Shown piece after piece: positions 34,390 through 45,631 of a stretch of 64,000 nucleotides of DNA. The stretch spans positions 6,473,875 through 6,537,874 of the forward strand of contig OX442315.1 of NCBI GenBank assembly GCA_949358305.1. Reading direction: 5' to 3'. A program made the position numbers and the translations under genes. The notes under the pieces are model-generated. The model was not told the origin of the DNA. It worked only from the letters and a program-made list of their open reading frames with translations, and made no database searches. The stretch is from Strigamia acuminata (lineage: Eukaryota > Arthropoda > Chilopoda > Geophilomorpha > Linotaeniidae). How positions within the stretch are numbered: position 1 is the first letter of the stretch; every line of letters starts with the position of its first letter.

Positions 34390-37300
34390 ATGATGCACAA
34401 CGCATGCGGAGACCAAGTGAAAGGTGAGGAAGGTTTTGTTGTTGTTTTGAATGAGATTTTGTGCAAATTGATGAGATTTTTGTGTTTGAAATGTGAGTTA
34501 GTATTTTTTGGTTTGAAAAAATGTAAATGTGGTTTTTGGGTGGAAAATGTTGTGGTTTGGTTGGGGGAGGTTTAGAATGTTTTTTTGTGGGATTTTGTTT
34601 GGAATTTGTGGTAATTCGGAGAAAATCGTATGAAGTTTGTTAAATTTTGTTTGAAAATTAATGAATTTGTTTGAAAAAGGACGAAATTTTGTTTGAAAAT
34701 CAATGAAATTTTGTCTGAAAATCAATGAAATTTTGTTTGAAAATCAATGAAATTTTGTCTGAAAATCAATGAAATTTTGTCTGAAAATCAATGAAATTTT
34801 GTTTGAAAATCAATGAAATTTTGTCTGAAAATCAATGAAATTTTGTTTGAAAATCAATGAAATTTTGTTTGAAAATCAATGAAATTTTGTTTGAAACGTC
34901 AATGAAATTTTGTTTGAAAATCAATTAAAATTGATGAAAGTTTGCTGAAAATCAATTAAAATTGATGAAAGTTTGCTGAAAATCGATTAAAATTGATGAA
35001 AGTTTGCTGAAAATCGATTAAAATTGATGAAATTTTGCTTAAAATCAATTAAAATTGATGAAAGTTTGCTGAAAATCGATTAAAATTGATGAAAGTTTGC
35101 TGAAAATCGATTAAAATTGATGAAAGTTTGCTGAAAATCAATTAAAATTGATGAAAGTTTGCTGAAAATCGATTAAAATTGATGAAAGTTTGCTGAAAAT
35201 CGATTAAAATTGATGAAAGTTTGCTGAAAATCGATTAAAATTGATGAAAGTTTGCTGAAAATCGATTAAAATTGATGAAAGTTTGCTGAAAATCGATTAA
35301 AATTGATGAAAGTTTGCTGAAAATCGATTAAAATTGATGAAATTTTGCTTAAAATCAATTAAAATTGATGAAATTTTGCTTAAAATTTATTAAAATTGGT
35401 CTAAATAGTAAAATTTTACTTGAAATCAATAAAATTATGCTTAAAATCCGTTAAATTTTGATGAAAAATCGTGAAATCTTGATTAAAAATCATGAAATTT
35501 TGATTAAAAATCGTGAAACTTAAATACAAAAAGTGAAATTTTGTCCAAAATTCAACATTTATTACAACAAAATCAATGCAACTTTCTCAAATTCATTTAA
35601 AAAAAAAAAAATTAAAAGCAAAACAAATCCAGCATAAATTCTACAAAATCAACAAATCCCAACCGAACTCCACCAAATCCGACTCCAAAAAATCCCGCAC
35701 ACCAAATTCAAATTCAAATTCAAATTTCCCGCCAACCCACCCTCCACCCCCCCAACATCAACCCCACCCACCCAACCCCAAAAAACCCCACCCAAACCCA
35801 AAAAAAAACCCAAGCCCCACAACCCCGCCCACAAAACCCCCAAAAAACCAAAAAACCTCCATTTCCCATTACATCACCACTCCTCTATTGATCTCTGATG
35901 ACATCATCCCTTCAGACAAATCAATAACCGACCAAAAAACTCCAACAAAACCCCCCAAACCCCCCCAAAAAACCCCAAAAAATCAAAACCCCATCTAAAA
36001 ACAAAAAAAAAAATATTGCACCAATTTAAAACGCAAAATTAACACGAAAACGACACGAAACGATAATTGTCGCCCGAGTGTCTGGCATTGGCTCCCCCTC
36101 ATTGCTCATTCAGTCTGAGCCTGGGAACTCCCTGAAAAGGAACACTTTAGAAACTCTTCATTTTTCTACTCTCAAAAAACCCCAAAAATGATAATCGAGT
36201 GGGTCAAAGACTCCGTTCTGCAGTGTTTATGTCGTTCCTGCAAATCACACGAAATTCTAGGTAAGAAATTTGGTCGATTTTGGTCGTTTTTGGTCTTTTT
36301 TGGTCTTTTTTTGATTTTATTTCAATTTTGTCTGCCGGCAAACGTCAAATTGGAGCGTTTTATCGCCATTTTGTGTCGAAAACGGCCCAAATTGACCCCT
36401 AGAAGGGCTTGACCGCACCACACAGGGTTTCCATGGCGATTAAAGGGCTGGGCCGGATGATTAATTGGTTTTTGGGGATGATTTTGAACAGATGGGGTTA
36501 ATTGGGGCGTTTAAAGGGGCTGTTTGGTCACTTTGGTGGCCATTTTGGATTTTTTTTTTTTTTTTTTTAAATGAAAAATGATGAATTTTGTTAAGAATTG
36601 GTCAATTTTTGGTGAAAAAATCGTTTGGTTCGGTCGAATTTGGGCGGAAAAGGTCCGTTTTTGGTGATTAAAGATGGTGGATTTGATGAGTCATCCGGTT
36701 GTTACAAATTTGTCAATTTCTGGTTTCAGAGAAATCCATTCTACATGAAGTGCAGTGCACTCAGCCGACGAAGAAAGGAGCTTACATAGGTACGTTGTGT
36801 CGATTTTATACCAAAATGGTGGAATAAAATTTTTTTTTCCTTAAAAACAGCGACGGAAATCCGCGCGGCCGAGAAATCCAAAGGCGGAATGGCCTACGAA
36901 GTGATCTTGGCCCAGCCGGCCGCCGAGACCCCGCCGAAGCGCCCCGTTTCGCCGCCGAAAGCCAGTCTGTCCGTAGATGACATCGAAAACAAGCTGAAGG
37001 CTGCCAGGGAGAGAAGACAGGTTGAGCGATTGATTCGATATCACACGAGTTGGGGCCCAGGGTCTGACGGGAAGTTGGGGCCCCTGCTGATAGATTTTTT
37101 GATTGATTTTTGGGGCCTTGGTCGGAAATTTACGTTTGTTTTGTTCGGTTTGAAACTGGGGGGCCGAAAAATGTAAATTTATTTATTTGGGCCCCCTCAA
37201 TTTAGGCTTAGACAGGGGCCCATGCATTATATCGAGTAATATCACTCTTAATATCGATTAATATCGACCCATTTAGTCAATAAAATCTTTGGGCCTCTTG

Positions 37301-40300
37301 TCTCGTGTAAATAAAATTGGGCCCCTTGTGTGCTGTTTGGGGCCCAGACCCATTGCCCCATGTTTGGATTTGATAAAAAATTCTTTGGGTCCTGGGCCCC
37401 TTGCTTCCTATTTGTGTATGGGATAAAATCTGTGGGCCTTGGGTCACTTTGATAAAATTTAGTTTAAAAAATCTTTGGGCCCCTTCAGGGAAGTTTAATA
37501 TAAAAAAATTCTTGGGGCCCCTTGCCCACTGTGTCTGGTAGAAAATCTTTGGGTCCCAGGCCCCTTTAGTGAGAGTTTAGTAATAAAAAATAAAGTTTGG
37601 ACCCTCTGCTCTATGCTTGTATCTAAAATCTTTGGGTCCTGGTCTCTTAATAGAGTTTAGAAAAACATTTGGGGCCCCGGGCCCCCGGGCCCCAGGGTTT
37701 GGTAAAAAAAAAATATTTGGGTCCCTTGATTCCTGTTTGCGTCTGGTAGAAAATTTTTGGGTCCCGAGCCTATTTTGTCAGGGTTTCATCGAAAAAAAAT
37801 TGGGGGCCGGGCCCCTTTTATTAGGATTTAGTAAAAAAAAAAAAAAAAAAAAAAATGGGTCCTGGGCATTTTGGTCACACCTAAACCACTTTTGTAGAAA
37901 ACCTTTGTTCACACTACCGCAGGTTTACTAGAACTCAAAACAAGATGGCGGCCTTTTCTACAAATCAAGTTGAAGAAAAGTTTTCTTAAACTTGACGTCG
38001 CAACTGCAAAACACGTCCCCGTTGTGTCATGTGACTAGTTTTGGGCTGACGTTCACAAAACATGGCTGCCAACAGCAGGTTAAGACGTCGTGATTTGTGA
38101 CACTTGTACGAAAATCATAAGTTCTAGAAAAGTGGTTTAAGTATGAACCGCGCGTAAAAATATTTGGATTTGTTGAAAACAAAACTTGGGCCCCACGTTG
38201 GGGGACCCGGAGCCCCTTTATGTGGCTTGTGTTAAATCGTTTTTTTGTTTGCAGTCGATGGAGCAACAAAAGTTAAACCAGTTGGCGGAGAAGATGAATC
38301 GAATCGACGAAGTGTCGCAGAAGAAGGCGGAGTTCAACAACAACTTTATCAACCAAACCAAAGAACAGTTGGAGCTAAAGATGGTGTCCATCAAGGAGAA
38401 CCGAGAGAGTTATTTGAGCGAATTGCGGGCCAAGCTCAAGGACCATGTAAGAATTGCTCGTTGAATTGGGGTTAGACTGGATAAGAGCTGAGCGACTCCT
38501 TAGCTGAGTTATCTAGCGAATGATTGGTTGGAGATGGTGTGAAAACGTGTCGGATTTATTTGATTTGATTTGATTTGATTTGATTTTTGGTTTGATTTTG
38601 TATTGATTGTGTCGCATGGTGTGTTTTTGTGTGTATGAATAGAATAGTCACATTGAGGAGGTACAGAGGTCGATTAAGAGCCATAAGGAACAGCTGAGGG
38701 AGAATATCGATAAGAAATTGAACAACGCCAGCGAAAACCGCGACGAGAACTTGCAGAAAATGATTTCTAAGTTGAAGGAGCATGTAAGATTTATTTTTGT
38801 TGCGTTTTTGGCTTTATTTGTTTGTTTTAGTTTTTCAGCGGTGGGATGAGGAGATGTCTATTTTTTGGGTCTAAAATGTGGTTTGGGTGTGAGTTTGGAT
38901 TTTTGATTGGAAAATTTGCGGTTTTTGATGAAAAATTTGCGGTTTTTGATGAAAAATTTGCGGTTTTTGATGAAAAATTTGTGGTTTTAGATGGAAAATT
39001 TACGTTTTTGGGTCTAAAATGAAGTTTTTGGGTCTAAAATGAAGTTTTTGGGTCTAAAATGAAGTTTTTGGGTCTAAAATGAGGTTTTAAGATTGAAAAA
39101 GTTGCATTTTAGATCAGAAGTTGTCAGTTTTAGACAAACTCTACTTTTTTTGGGTCTAAAATTTTTTATTTTAGACAGAAAAATGCATTTTAAAGTCTAG
39201 AAAGGTCAGAGATTGTCATTTTAGACGGAAAGACTGCAATTTTAAATCAAAAGATACCATTTTAGACAGAAAAACTGAATTTTTGGATCAAAAATTGGCA
39301 TTTTAGACAGAAAAACTGAATTTTTGGATCGAAAATTGGCATTTTAGACATTTTTCAGTCGCCAAATATTATTTTTAGACGAAAAAATCGTAAATTACTA
39401 AAAAAAAAAATAATAATAATAATAATAATTTTTATAAAGGGAAATGCATTTCAGACGGAAAAAATGCAGTCTTAGCTGCCATACCTTGTCCTACCACTGG
39501 TTATTTGATTTATTGAAATTTATTGAAATATTTTTGACACGAAATTGTAATTTTGTTTTCTGTTAAATTTGTGATTTTTTTCATTTATTATTTTTATTTT
39601 TATTTTTGTTTTGATTTCGTTTCGTTGCATGTGGATTTTGCATGATTGCAGGAAGAGAACATTCTGAAAGTTAGGAAACTTTACGAAGAGAGAATTCAAT
39701 ATTTGGAAGAGAAAGTGACGAAAAAGTTAGAAACAGCTCAGGAAAAACGCGACGCTCAAATCCAGAAAGTGATTGAGAACATCAAAGAACACGTAAGCAA
39801 ATGCTGAAACTATAAGAAATCGCTCCGACTAATCCAATAAATTCGTGACAATTGTGAAAAATTACGAGACAAATGTTGAAAAATTTCGACTGATTTGAGA
39901 AAATTTTGTTTATTATTGACAAATTCGTGAATTTTTTTTATGAAATTGTGACAAAGTCGTGAAATTTTTGTTGAAATTGTGAAAATTTCGTGAAATTTTT
40001 GATGAGTTTGCGACAAATTCGTGAAACTTTTGACGAAATTGTGACATTTTGATGAAATTGCGACAAATTCGTGAATTTTTTTATGAAATTGCGACAAATT
40101 CGTGAATTTTTTCATGAAATTGCGACAAAGTCGTGAAATTTTTGTTGAAATTGTGAAAAATTCGTGAAATTTTTGTTGAAATTGTGAAAAATTCGTGAAA
40201 TTTTTGATGAGTTTGCGACAAATTCGTGAAATTTTTGGCGAAATTGTGACATTTTGATGAAATTGCGACAAATTCGTCAATTTTTTTATGAAATTGCGAC

Positions 40301-40698
40301 AAATTCGTCAATTTTTTTATGAAATTGCGACAAATTCGTCAATTTTTTTATGAAATTGCGACAAATTCGTCAATTTTTTTATGAAATTGCGATAAATTCG
40401 TGAATTTTTTTATGATATTGCGACAAATTCGTCAATTTTTTTATGAAATTGCGACAAATTCGTGAATTTTTTTATGAAATTGCGACAAATTCGTGAATTT
40501 TTTATGAAATTGCAACAAAGTCGTGAAATTTTTGGCGAAATTCGTGAAATTTTTGATGAAATTGTGAAAAATTCGTGAAATTTTTGACGAAACTGCGACA
40601 AATTCTTTAAAAAAAAAATCTCAATCTTTTCTACTTCTCAGGAACGTCACGCGGAAATCGTTCGCCAAAACAAGGCCCAAATGACTTCTTCCGGGTAA
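34390..40698 (+). CDS. Stathmin, microtubule-destabilising tubulin-binding protein
   Basis: Isoform A exons: 34390-34423, 36730-36789, 36851-37020, 38255-38446, 38643-38783, 39652-39792, 40642-40698; 264 residues, close to insect stathmins. The exon at 36851 encodes the stathmin signature (EIRAAEKSKGGMAYEVILAQ), a proline-directed KRPVSPPK and the start of the helix (SVDDIENKLKAARERRQ). The next three exons encode the long tubulin-binding helix in similar repeats (NQTKEQLELKM, NASENRDENLQKM, TAQEKRDAQIQKV). Stathmin sequesters tubulin dimers and is controlled by Ser-Pro phosphorylation. AATAAA lies at 40926-40931. An alternative first coding exon is given separately. Confidence 0.93.
34690..35380. 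repeat. Two adjoining minisatellites in a stathmin intron
   Basis: About 34690-34925 repeats a 23-base unit (AAATTTTGTTTGAAAATCAA). About 34925-35380 repeats a 31-base unit containing GATTAAAATTGATGAAAGTT, about fourteen copies. Confidence 0.9.
36188..36260 (+). CDS. Alternative first coding exon of stathmin, cysteine-rich
   Basis: ATG at 36188 opens a 24-codon segment MIIEWVKDSVLQCLCRSC... ending at a GTAAGA donor in the same phase (1) as exon 34390-34423, so it can splice to 36730 and give a 277-residue isoform. Three close Cys residues recall the palmitoylated membrane anchor of SCG10-type stathmins. The preceding 130 bases are less AT-rich and promoter-like. Confidence 0.7.
37180..38155. 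repeat. GGGCCCC-rich degenerate repeat and foldback in stathmin intron
   Basis: 37180-37870 is full of TTGGGCCCCTT-like motifs spaced about 60-70 bases apart. 37886-37903 (AAACCACTTTTGTAGAA) and 38122-38139 (its near complement) bound a separate foldback. Confidence 0.6.
38885..39370. repeat. Short tandem repeats in stathmin intron
   Basis: Units such as AAAATTTGCGGTTTTTGATG and GGGTCTAAAATGAAGTTTTT repeat three or four times each, followed by degenerate ATTTTAGACAGAAAA copies. Confidence 0.7.
39830..40610. repeat. 31-base GAAATTGCGACAAATTCGT minisatellite in stathmin intron
   Basis: About twenty-five copies of a 29-31 base unit (GAAATTGCGACAAATTCGTG plus a T-rich spacer). Long minus-strand open frames here are repeat artefacts. 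Confidence 0.9.
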
Positions 40699-40931
40699 CG
40701 AAGAAGAGACTCGATCGCGTCGAACGGTGGTTCTTTTTTCGCGGCCCTTTCTTATAAAACCGACGCTGGACGTCGCCGCGTCCTCGTCAGCCATGTTTGA
40801 CGTACATATTTGCTTGAGAAATTCTTTCTTTTTTCTTTTTTTTTAAAAAAATTTTTTTTTTCCAAAAAAAAAAAGAAAAAAAAAATTTCAATCGTTATTG
40901 TATTAATGTGTTAACTCTTTACTACAATAAA

Positions 40932-42190
40932 ACAAACAAACAACTTAATAAACAATATTTAAAGAAAAAAAAAGCAAAAAATTCGTTGTCCCGTTCGTGT
41001 GAGAACAAAAATGGCTTCTTGTGATGCTTTTTTGGCCTATGCACTGCTTCATGCCTTGGAATAAATAAATAAATTAAATTAAATAAATATAATATGATAT
41101 TAATTAATTACATAAATGGTAAGAAATGAATAAAAAAAAAAGTTTTGCTAAATTTTTTTGCTATTAATATTCTTAATATTTAAGAAAAGGAATAATAATA
41201 AAAATGTTTTCAACTCTCTTAATTTGTATGGAATTTGAAATTGTTTAAGTGCCATCATTATATTTTTGTAATAATTTTTCCTGTTCTGTTAGAAAGCCCT
41301 TCGTGAAAATTTTTTGTACTCGAGTTTTTGAATAACGCGCCTTTACAAGAGAAATAAATACAAAAGAATGGAAAATTGCCTTTGTAGCTTTTAAAGAAAA
41401 AATAAATGTTGAAAAATTAATTTGACTCGTAGTGGTTTATTTAGAGCAGCGGTCGGCAATTGGCAGACTGCGGTGACATTTTTCCCTAGGTTTCTTTGGT
41501 TTTTCGGTGTTTTTTCTTGTTTTTTCCTGTTTTTTTTTGGGTTGTGTGTGTTTATTGGGGGGGTTTATTTGGTTTTTAATGTTTTTTCTGTTTTCTTAGG
41601 TTTTTCGTAAGGTTATTAAGTGTTTTTTTTCTGGACCTCGATAAAAATTTTCAATAGTATCCGGACTCGACTTAAAATTATTTGCCGACCCCTGATTTAG
41701 AGTGTCTGGGTTGGATTTTTGCTGGTCCTATGAAAATTGGCTCCAATGCAATCGGAAAAGGAGAAAAATCGTGTTTGTAGGCAAAAATTTGCGACTAATT
41801 TGAGAAAGAGTTGAAAAATTGTACGCACGTGCGTAAATTATCGATGTTATAACTATATATTCTTTACTCAAAGATTTATCATATTTAAGCCACAATAATT
41901 CTAGTAAAATTTAATATTAATCTGTAATTACCTTGGCATTAAATCTAACATTATAATCCAGCATTGATCGTATATATTCAATTGTAAAACAATTTTTATT
42001 ATCACATGAAACTTTGTATAGTTAGTGCAAACATTTCCAAACACTAATCAAAACAATTAAAATCAATATCATTTAGGCACATTAAACACAACTTCAAATT
42101 TAAACAAACTCAGAATTAGAGTTTAATAAAACAAAATAAAAAAAAAGAATTTTACCAGATTAATTTAACAAATTGTTATTAAGCGTCCGC
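40932..42190. other. Spacer between stathmin and the RNase H array
   Basis: 41320-41446 and 41703-41823 match 54480-54780, part of the 3' flank of other RNase H units. 41843-42190 matches 61000-61326, the 3' flank of another RNase H-retropepsin gene. These duplications mark the left border of the array. Confidence 0.65.
41447..41694. mobile_element. hAT-type MITE with 8-base duplication and preserved empty site
   Basis: CAGCGGTCGGCAA and TTGCCGACCCCTG ends are flanked by ATTTAGAG at 41439-41446 and 41695-41702. The paralogous flank at 54613-54620 (and 48430-48437) has one uninterrupted ATTTAGAG. Confidence 0.9.
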
Positions 42191-43452
42191 TTAGATAGTT
42201 AGATAATTCAAATTGATTATGTTTGAAACCTCAACAAATTCATAGGGAATTACAATTTCCAGCTTGATTTTTCGCTCGCCAAAAATAAAACTAAAACACG
42301 ATTTACAAATAAAACTAACTCCCAGGACAACTCGGTTTTCGATTTGTTTCGGTACAATAATAAAGGGAACTTCAGTAACCTGGTCTGCCCATTTAACTTT
42401 GAACATTACTCGTCCAATTAGTTCGTAAGAATTACCACACATGTCTTGTCGGACGTTATCTTCCATTTTTAGAATGCTGTTTCGTGAGTAGCCGGTTTTT
42501 TCAAATAAATGTTCACCGATGACGCATTGGGCTGATCCCGTGGCTATTAAAGCAAGGTGAGTGAGATTTCCTATCTTCACTTTGATAAATGGACGGTCGT
42601 TCGTAAACTTTTTCGATGTTCCGCTTCCGGTAGCGCAGTTGTTCGCCATTTTGAGCTAAATAAGAGAATTTTTGAGTTATTAGTGAAATGGAAAGTGTGT
42701 ATTTGTTCGTAAACCTACCTGGAAATCAGAATCAGTGTAAGAATTGTATAAAGAATGTTTCTTAATTCCTTCTCGAGCCAATTGATCAGCTGCTTCGTTG
42801 CCCGCATTTCCCGAATGAGCCTTAACGTATTCCTAAAAAAAAAAATTATTATTATTATTTCCATATAAAATAAATTAAAACTTAATAAATCGATTTTACC
42901 CATTGCACATGAATTCCCTCTGATGCTTCAATGACGTCCTCAAAATCCGCTCGGTTATCAACCTCTTTACCGGAAACGGTTTTCCATCCATTTCGTCGCC
43001 ACTTTTTCATCCACTTAGTTACACCTAAATAAACTCAAGCCCTAATTAAAAACCTTCCGATAGTCGCAAATAAAATCGCGTACTGTCGATTAGAAACCGA
43101 CTATCCGTTGTAATCGTAACCGCTGCAAATCCTTCTCTCTCTGCCTGTCGAATGCCGCGAACCGCTGCCTGGATTTCCGCTCTGTTATTCGTTTGTCGCC
43201 CATGAAGCGCTTCGCTTACGTTTCTGTAAAAACATTTAATTAATTAAAATTAAATTAAAATAAAATTAAAATTTTTCTTTTCAAATACCTGTAATCATTT
43301 GGGCCCCAATACACTCCGATTCCACCTTTAGCGTCCTCTTTACCGTTATTCTCGCATGCACCGTCGGTATAAACCTTTGGAGGAGTTAAAATGTGTGTAA
43401 AAAGTGATAAGAAATACAAATCAAATCCTACGTGTGCGCTGTATTGGCTCAT
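42191..43452 (-). CDS. RNase H1 domain fused to retropepsin-like domain (unit 10)
   Basis: Exons 43452-43432, 43374-43289, 43223-43084, 43024-42900, 42832-42719, 42655-42191; 316 residues. RNase H residues are all present: VYTDGAC, NNRAEIQ, TTDSRF, KAHSGNAGNEAADQ. The 'handle' motif RRNGWK is of the cellular RNase H1 type, which degrades RNA in RNA-DNA hybrids. The last exon, joined in phase, is retropepsin-like: RPFIKVKIGNLTHLALIATG, VPFIIVPKQ, LGVSF. The catalytic D-T-G is A-T-G. Intron 1 is shortened and lacks the acceptor used by the other units; an internal AAAG acceptor at 43376-43375 keeps the frame, or the intron may be retained in frame. Confidence 0.75.
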
Positions 43453-44386
43453 TGTTCCTGAAATGTCTGAATGCTTGTACTGAGTTGGATCGTAAATGCG
43501 ACTGTAGTCAAATCTCTAGTGCTTTAAGTGTGGATATTGAATGCTTTCGGAATTCGGACCTCTAACAGAACACAGCCACTTGGAGTTACATGCATTTCAT
43601 TGGTCTACTGCAAATGGGCATTCTTGGAATGCAAGGTACTCCTAGTGACGTCACATTCTAGAAAATTCTGCCGTCTTCACCCGAAAATAACATCAATGGT
43701 GTTGTATTCGAGTTTTGTTGGAAACTGTCATTTTTGAAACATTGTTAAAAAATTGGAATGTAACACCACTTCAGCAATTTTTGGTGGTTTTGTTTCATTT
43801 TTGTTTTACATTTTACACTAATTTAATAATGGCTCTGCTTCAATTGTTAACCTTTTCTGCATAATATGTCATAATAACTGTAAGGTGCTCACAAAAATAT
43901 TATCACGGTGTTAAAATTTACCCAATTGTTGTGTTGGCAATGATAATGACGAGGAATTACAATGAAATCATGTTTATTATTAAATAATATTTCTATTTAC
44001 ACTGCTACTGAAATATTGAAATTTCTGGCATTTGTAGATTTTTTACTTTTTTTACTTGCACAAAATTATTATCACTCCTTGTGAAAATTGCAGATTTATA
44101 CATTTTCAACCACTTCGTTTTAGCGATCGCATCGTTTTAGCGAATTTTTTGGCGCTAAAACAAGGCATTCGCTAAAATGGATTCGCTAAAGTGAGATTCG
44201 CTAAAACAATGTATAGTTAGTGCAAACATTTCCAAACACTAATCAAAACAATTCAAATCAATACCATTTAGGCACATTAAACACAACTTCAAATTTAAAC
44301 AAACTCAGAATTAGAATTTAATAAAATAAAAAAATAAAAAAAAATTTTTACCAGATTAATTTAACAAATTGTTATTAATCGTCCGC
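43453..44386. other. Spacer with TTCGCTAAAA repeats and shared 3' flank
   Basis: 44110-44205 carries about six copies of TTCGCTAAA or TTTTAGCGA in both orientations. From 44205 the sequence matches the 3' flank of units 10 and 1. The 5' side (43453-43740) matches upstream regions of other units. Confidence 0.6.
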
Positions 44387-45631
44387 TTAGATAGTTAGAT
44401 AATTCAAATTGATTGTGTTTGAAACCTCAACAAATTCATAGGGAATTACAATTTCCACCTTGATTTTTCGCTCTTCAAAAGTGAAACTAAAACCCGATTT
44501 ACAAATGAAACTAACTCCTAGGACAAGGTTTTCGATTTGTTTCGGTACAATAATAAAGGGAACCTCAGTAACCTGGTTTGCCCATTTAACTTTGAACATT
44601 ACTTGTCCAATTGGTTCGTAAGAATTACCAACGAAGTCTTGTCGAACGTTATCTTCCATTTTTTGAATGCTGCTGCGTGGGTAGCCGGTTTTTTCAAATA
44701 AATGTTCCCCAATGACGCATCGGGCTGATCCTGTGGCTAGTAGAGCAGGGTGAGTGAGATTTCCTATCTCCACTTTGATAAATGGACGGTTGTTCGTAAA
44801 CTTTTTCGATGTTCCGCTTCCGGTAGCGCAGTTGTTCGCCATTTTGAGCTAAATATGAGAATTTTTGAGTTATTAGTGAGGTGGAAAGTGAATTTGTTCG
44901 TAAACCTACCTGTTTCTCGATTCCTTGTTTTGCCAATCGATCAGCTGCATCGCTGCCCACATTTCCCGAATGAGCCTTAACATATTTCTACAAAAATAAA
45001 TAAATAAATAAATAAATTTAGTACACTTTTAATAAAACCAAACAACTATAAAACAAATTAATTTACCATGAACACTCGAATTCCCACCGCTGCTGCATAG
45101 AAGTCCTCAAAATCCTTCCGGTTTTCTACCGGTTCACCATTCGCGTTTCTCCAGCCATTTCGTAGCCAATTCTCCTTCCAGTCAGTTACACCTAAATCAA
45201 ATGAAAATATAATTTAAAAAACGTCGGTAGTTGCAAATTAAAACCCGTACCATGGATTAAATAATGACTGTCCGTGAAAATGGTTAATTTGTCGAATTGT
45301 TGCTCCCGAGCTTGTTCGAGTGCCCGAACTGCGGCCCGAATCTCCGCTCGCTGGCTAGTTTGTCGTCCTTCGAGCGCTTCGCTTAGATTTCTGCAATAAA
45401 AAGATTTCATTACAATCAAACAAATTTTTTTAATTTTTTATTTCACCTCCTATCATGCTTGCCCCAAAAAACTCCAATTCCACCTCTAGCATTGGGTTTG
45501 CCGTTATTTACGCAAGCACCGTCGGTGTAAACCTTTGGCCGAGCATTCTTTAAGAGAAAACAAGTTAAAATGTATGTAAAAAGGGATAAGAAATAAAAAT
45601 CAAATCCTACTTGTGCGCTGTAGTGGCTCAT
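44387..45631 (-). CDS. RNase H1 domain fused to retropepsin-like domain (unit 9)
   Basis: Exons 45631-45611, 45547-45447, 45390-45251, 45191-45067, 44987-44910, 44848-44387; 308 residues, all introns GT-AG and in phase. Exon 1 encodes MSHYSAQ. The RNase H catalytic set is complete: VYTDGAC, SQRAEIR, FTDSHYL, KAHSGNVGSDAADR, with LRNGWRNANG as the substrate-handle segment. The last exon starts LKMANNCATGSGTSKK and encodes the retropepsin-like domain (LLATGSARCVIG, VPFIIVPKQ, LVLGVSF). The first-motif Asp is Ala. There is no mitochondrial signal and no hybrid-binding domain. This is the clearest example of the spliced fusion. Confidence 0.85.

Noticed and set aside
35576-35998. Proline-, serine- and asparagine-rich 140-codon frame
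   Set aside because: Low-complexity A/C-rich DNA in an intron with no start context or family resemblance.
39810-40601. Minus-strand open frames of up to 156 codons in a stathmin intron
   Set aside because: They are translations of the minisatellite; period and low complexity explain the absence of stops.
34690-40610. Regularly spaced 31-base repeats that resemble a CRISPR array
   Set aside because: Units are head-to-tail without unique spacers, lie in introns of a spliced eukaryotic gene, and have no cas genes nearby.
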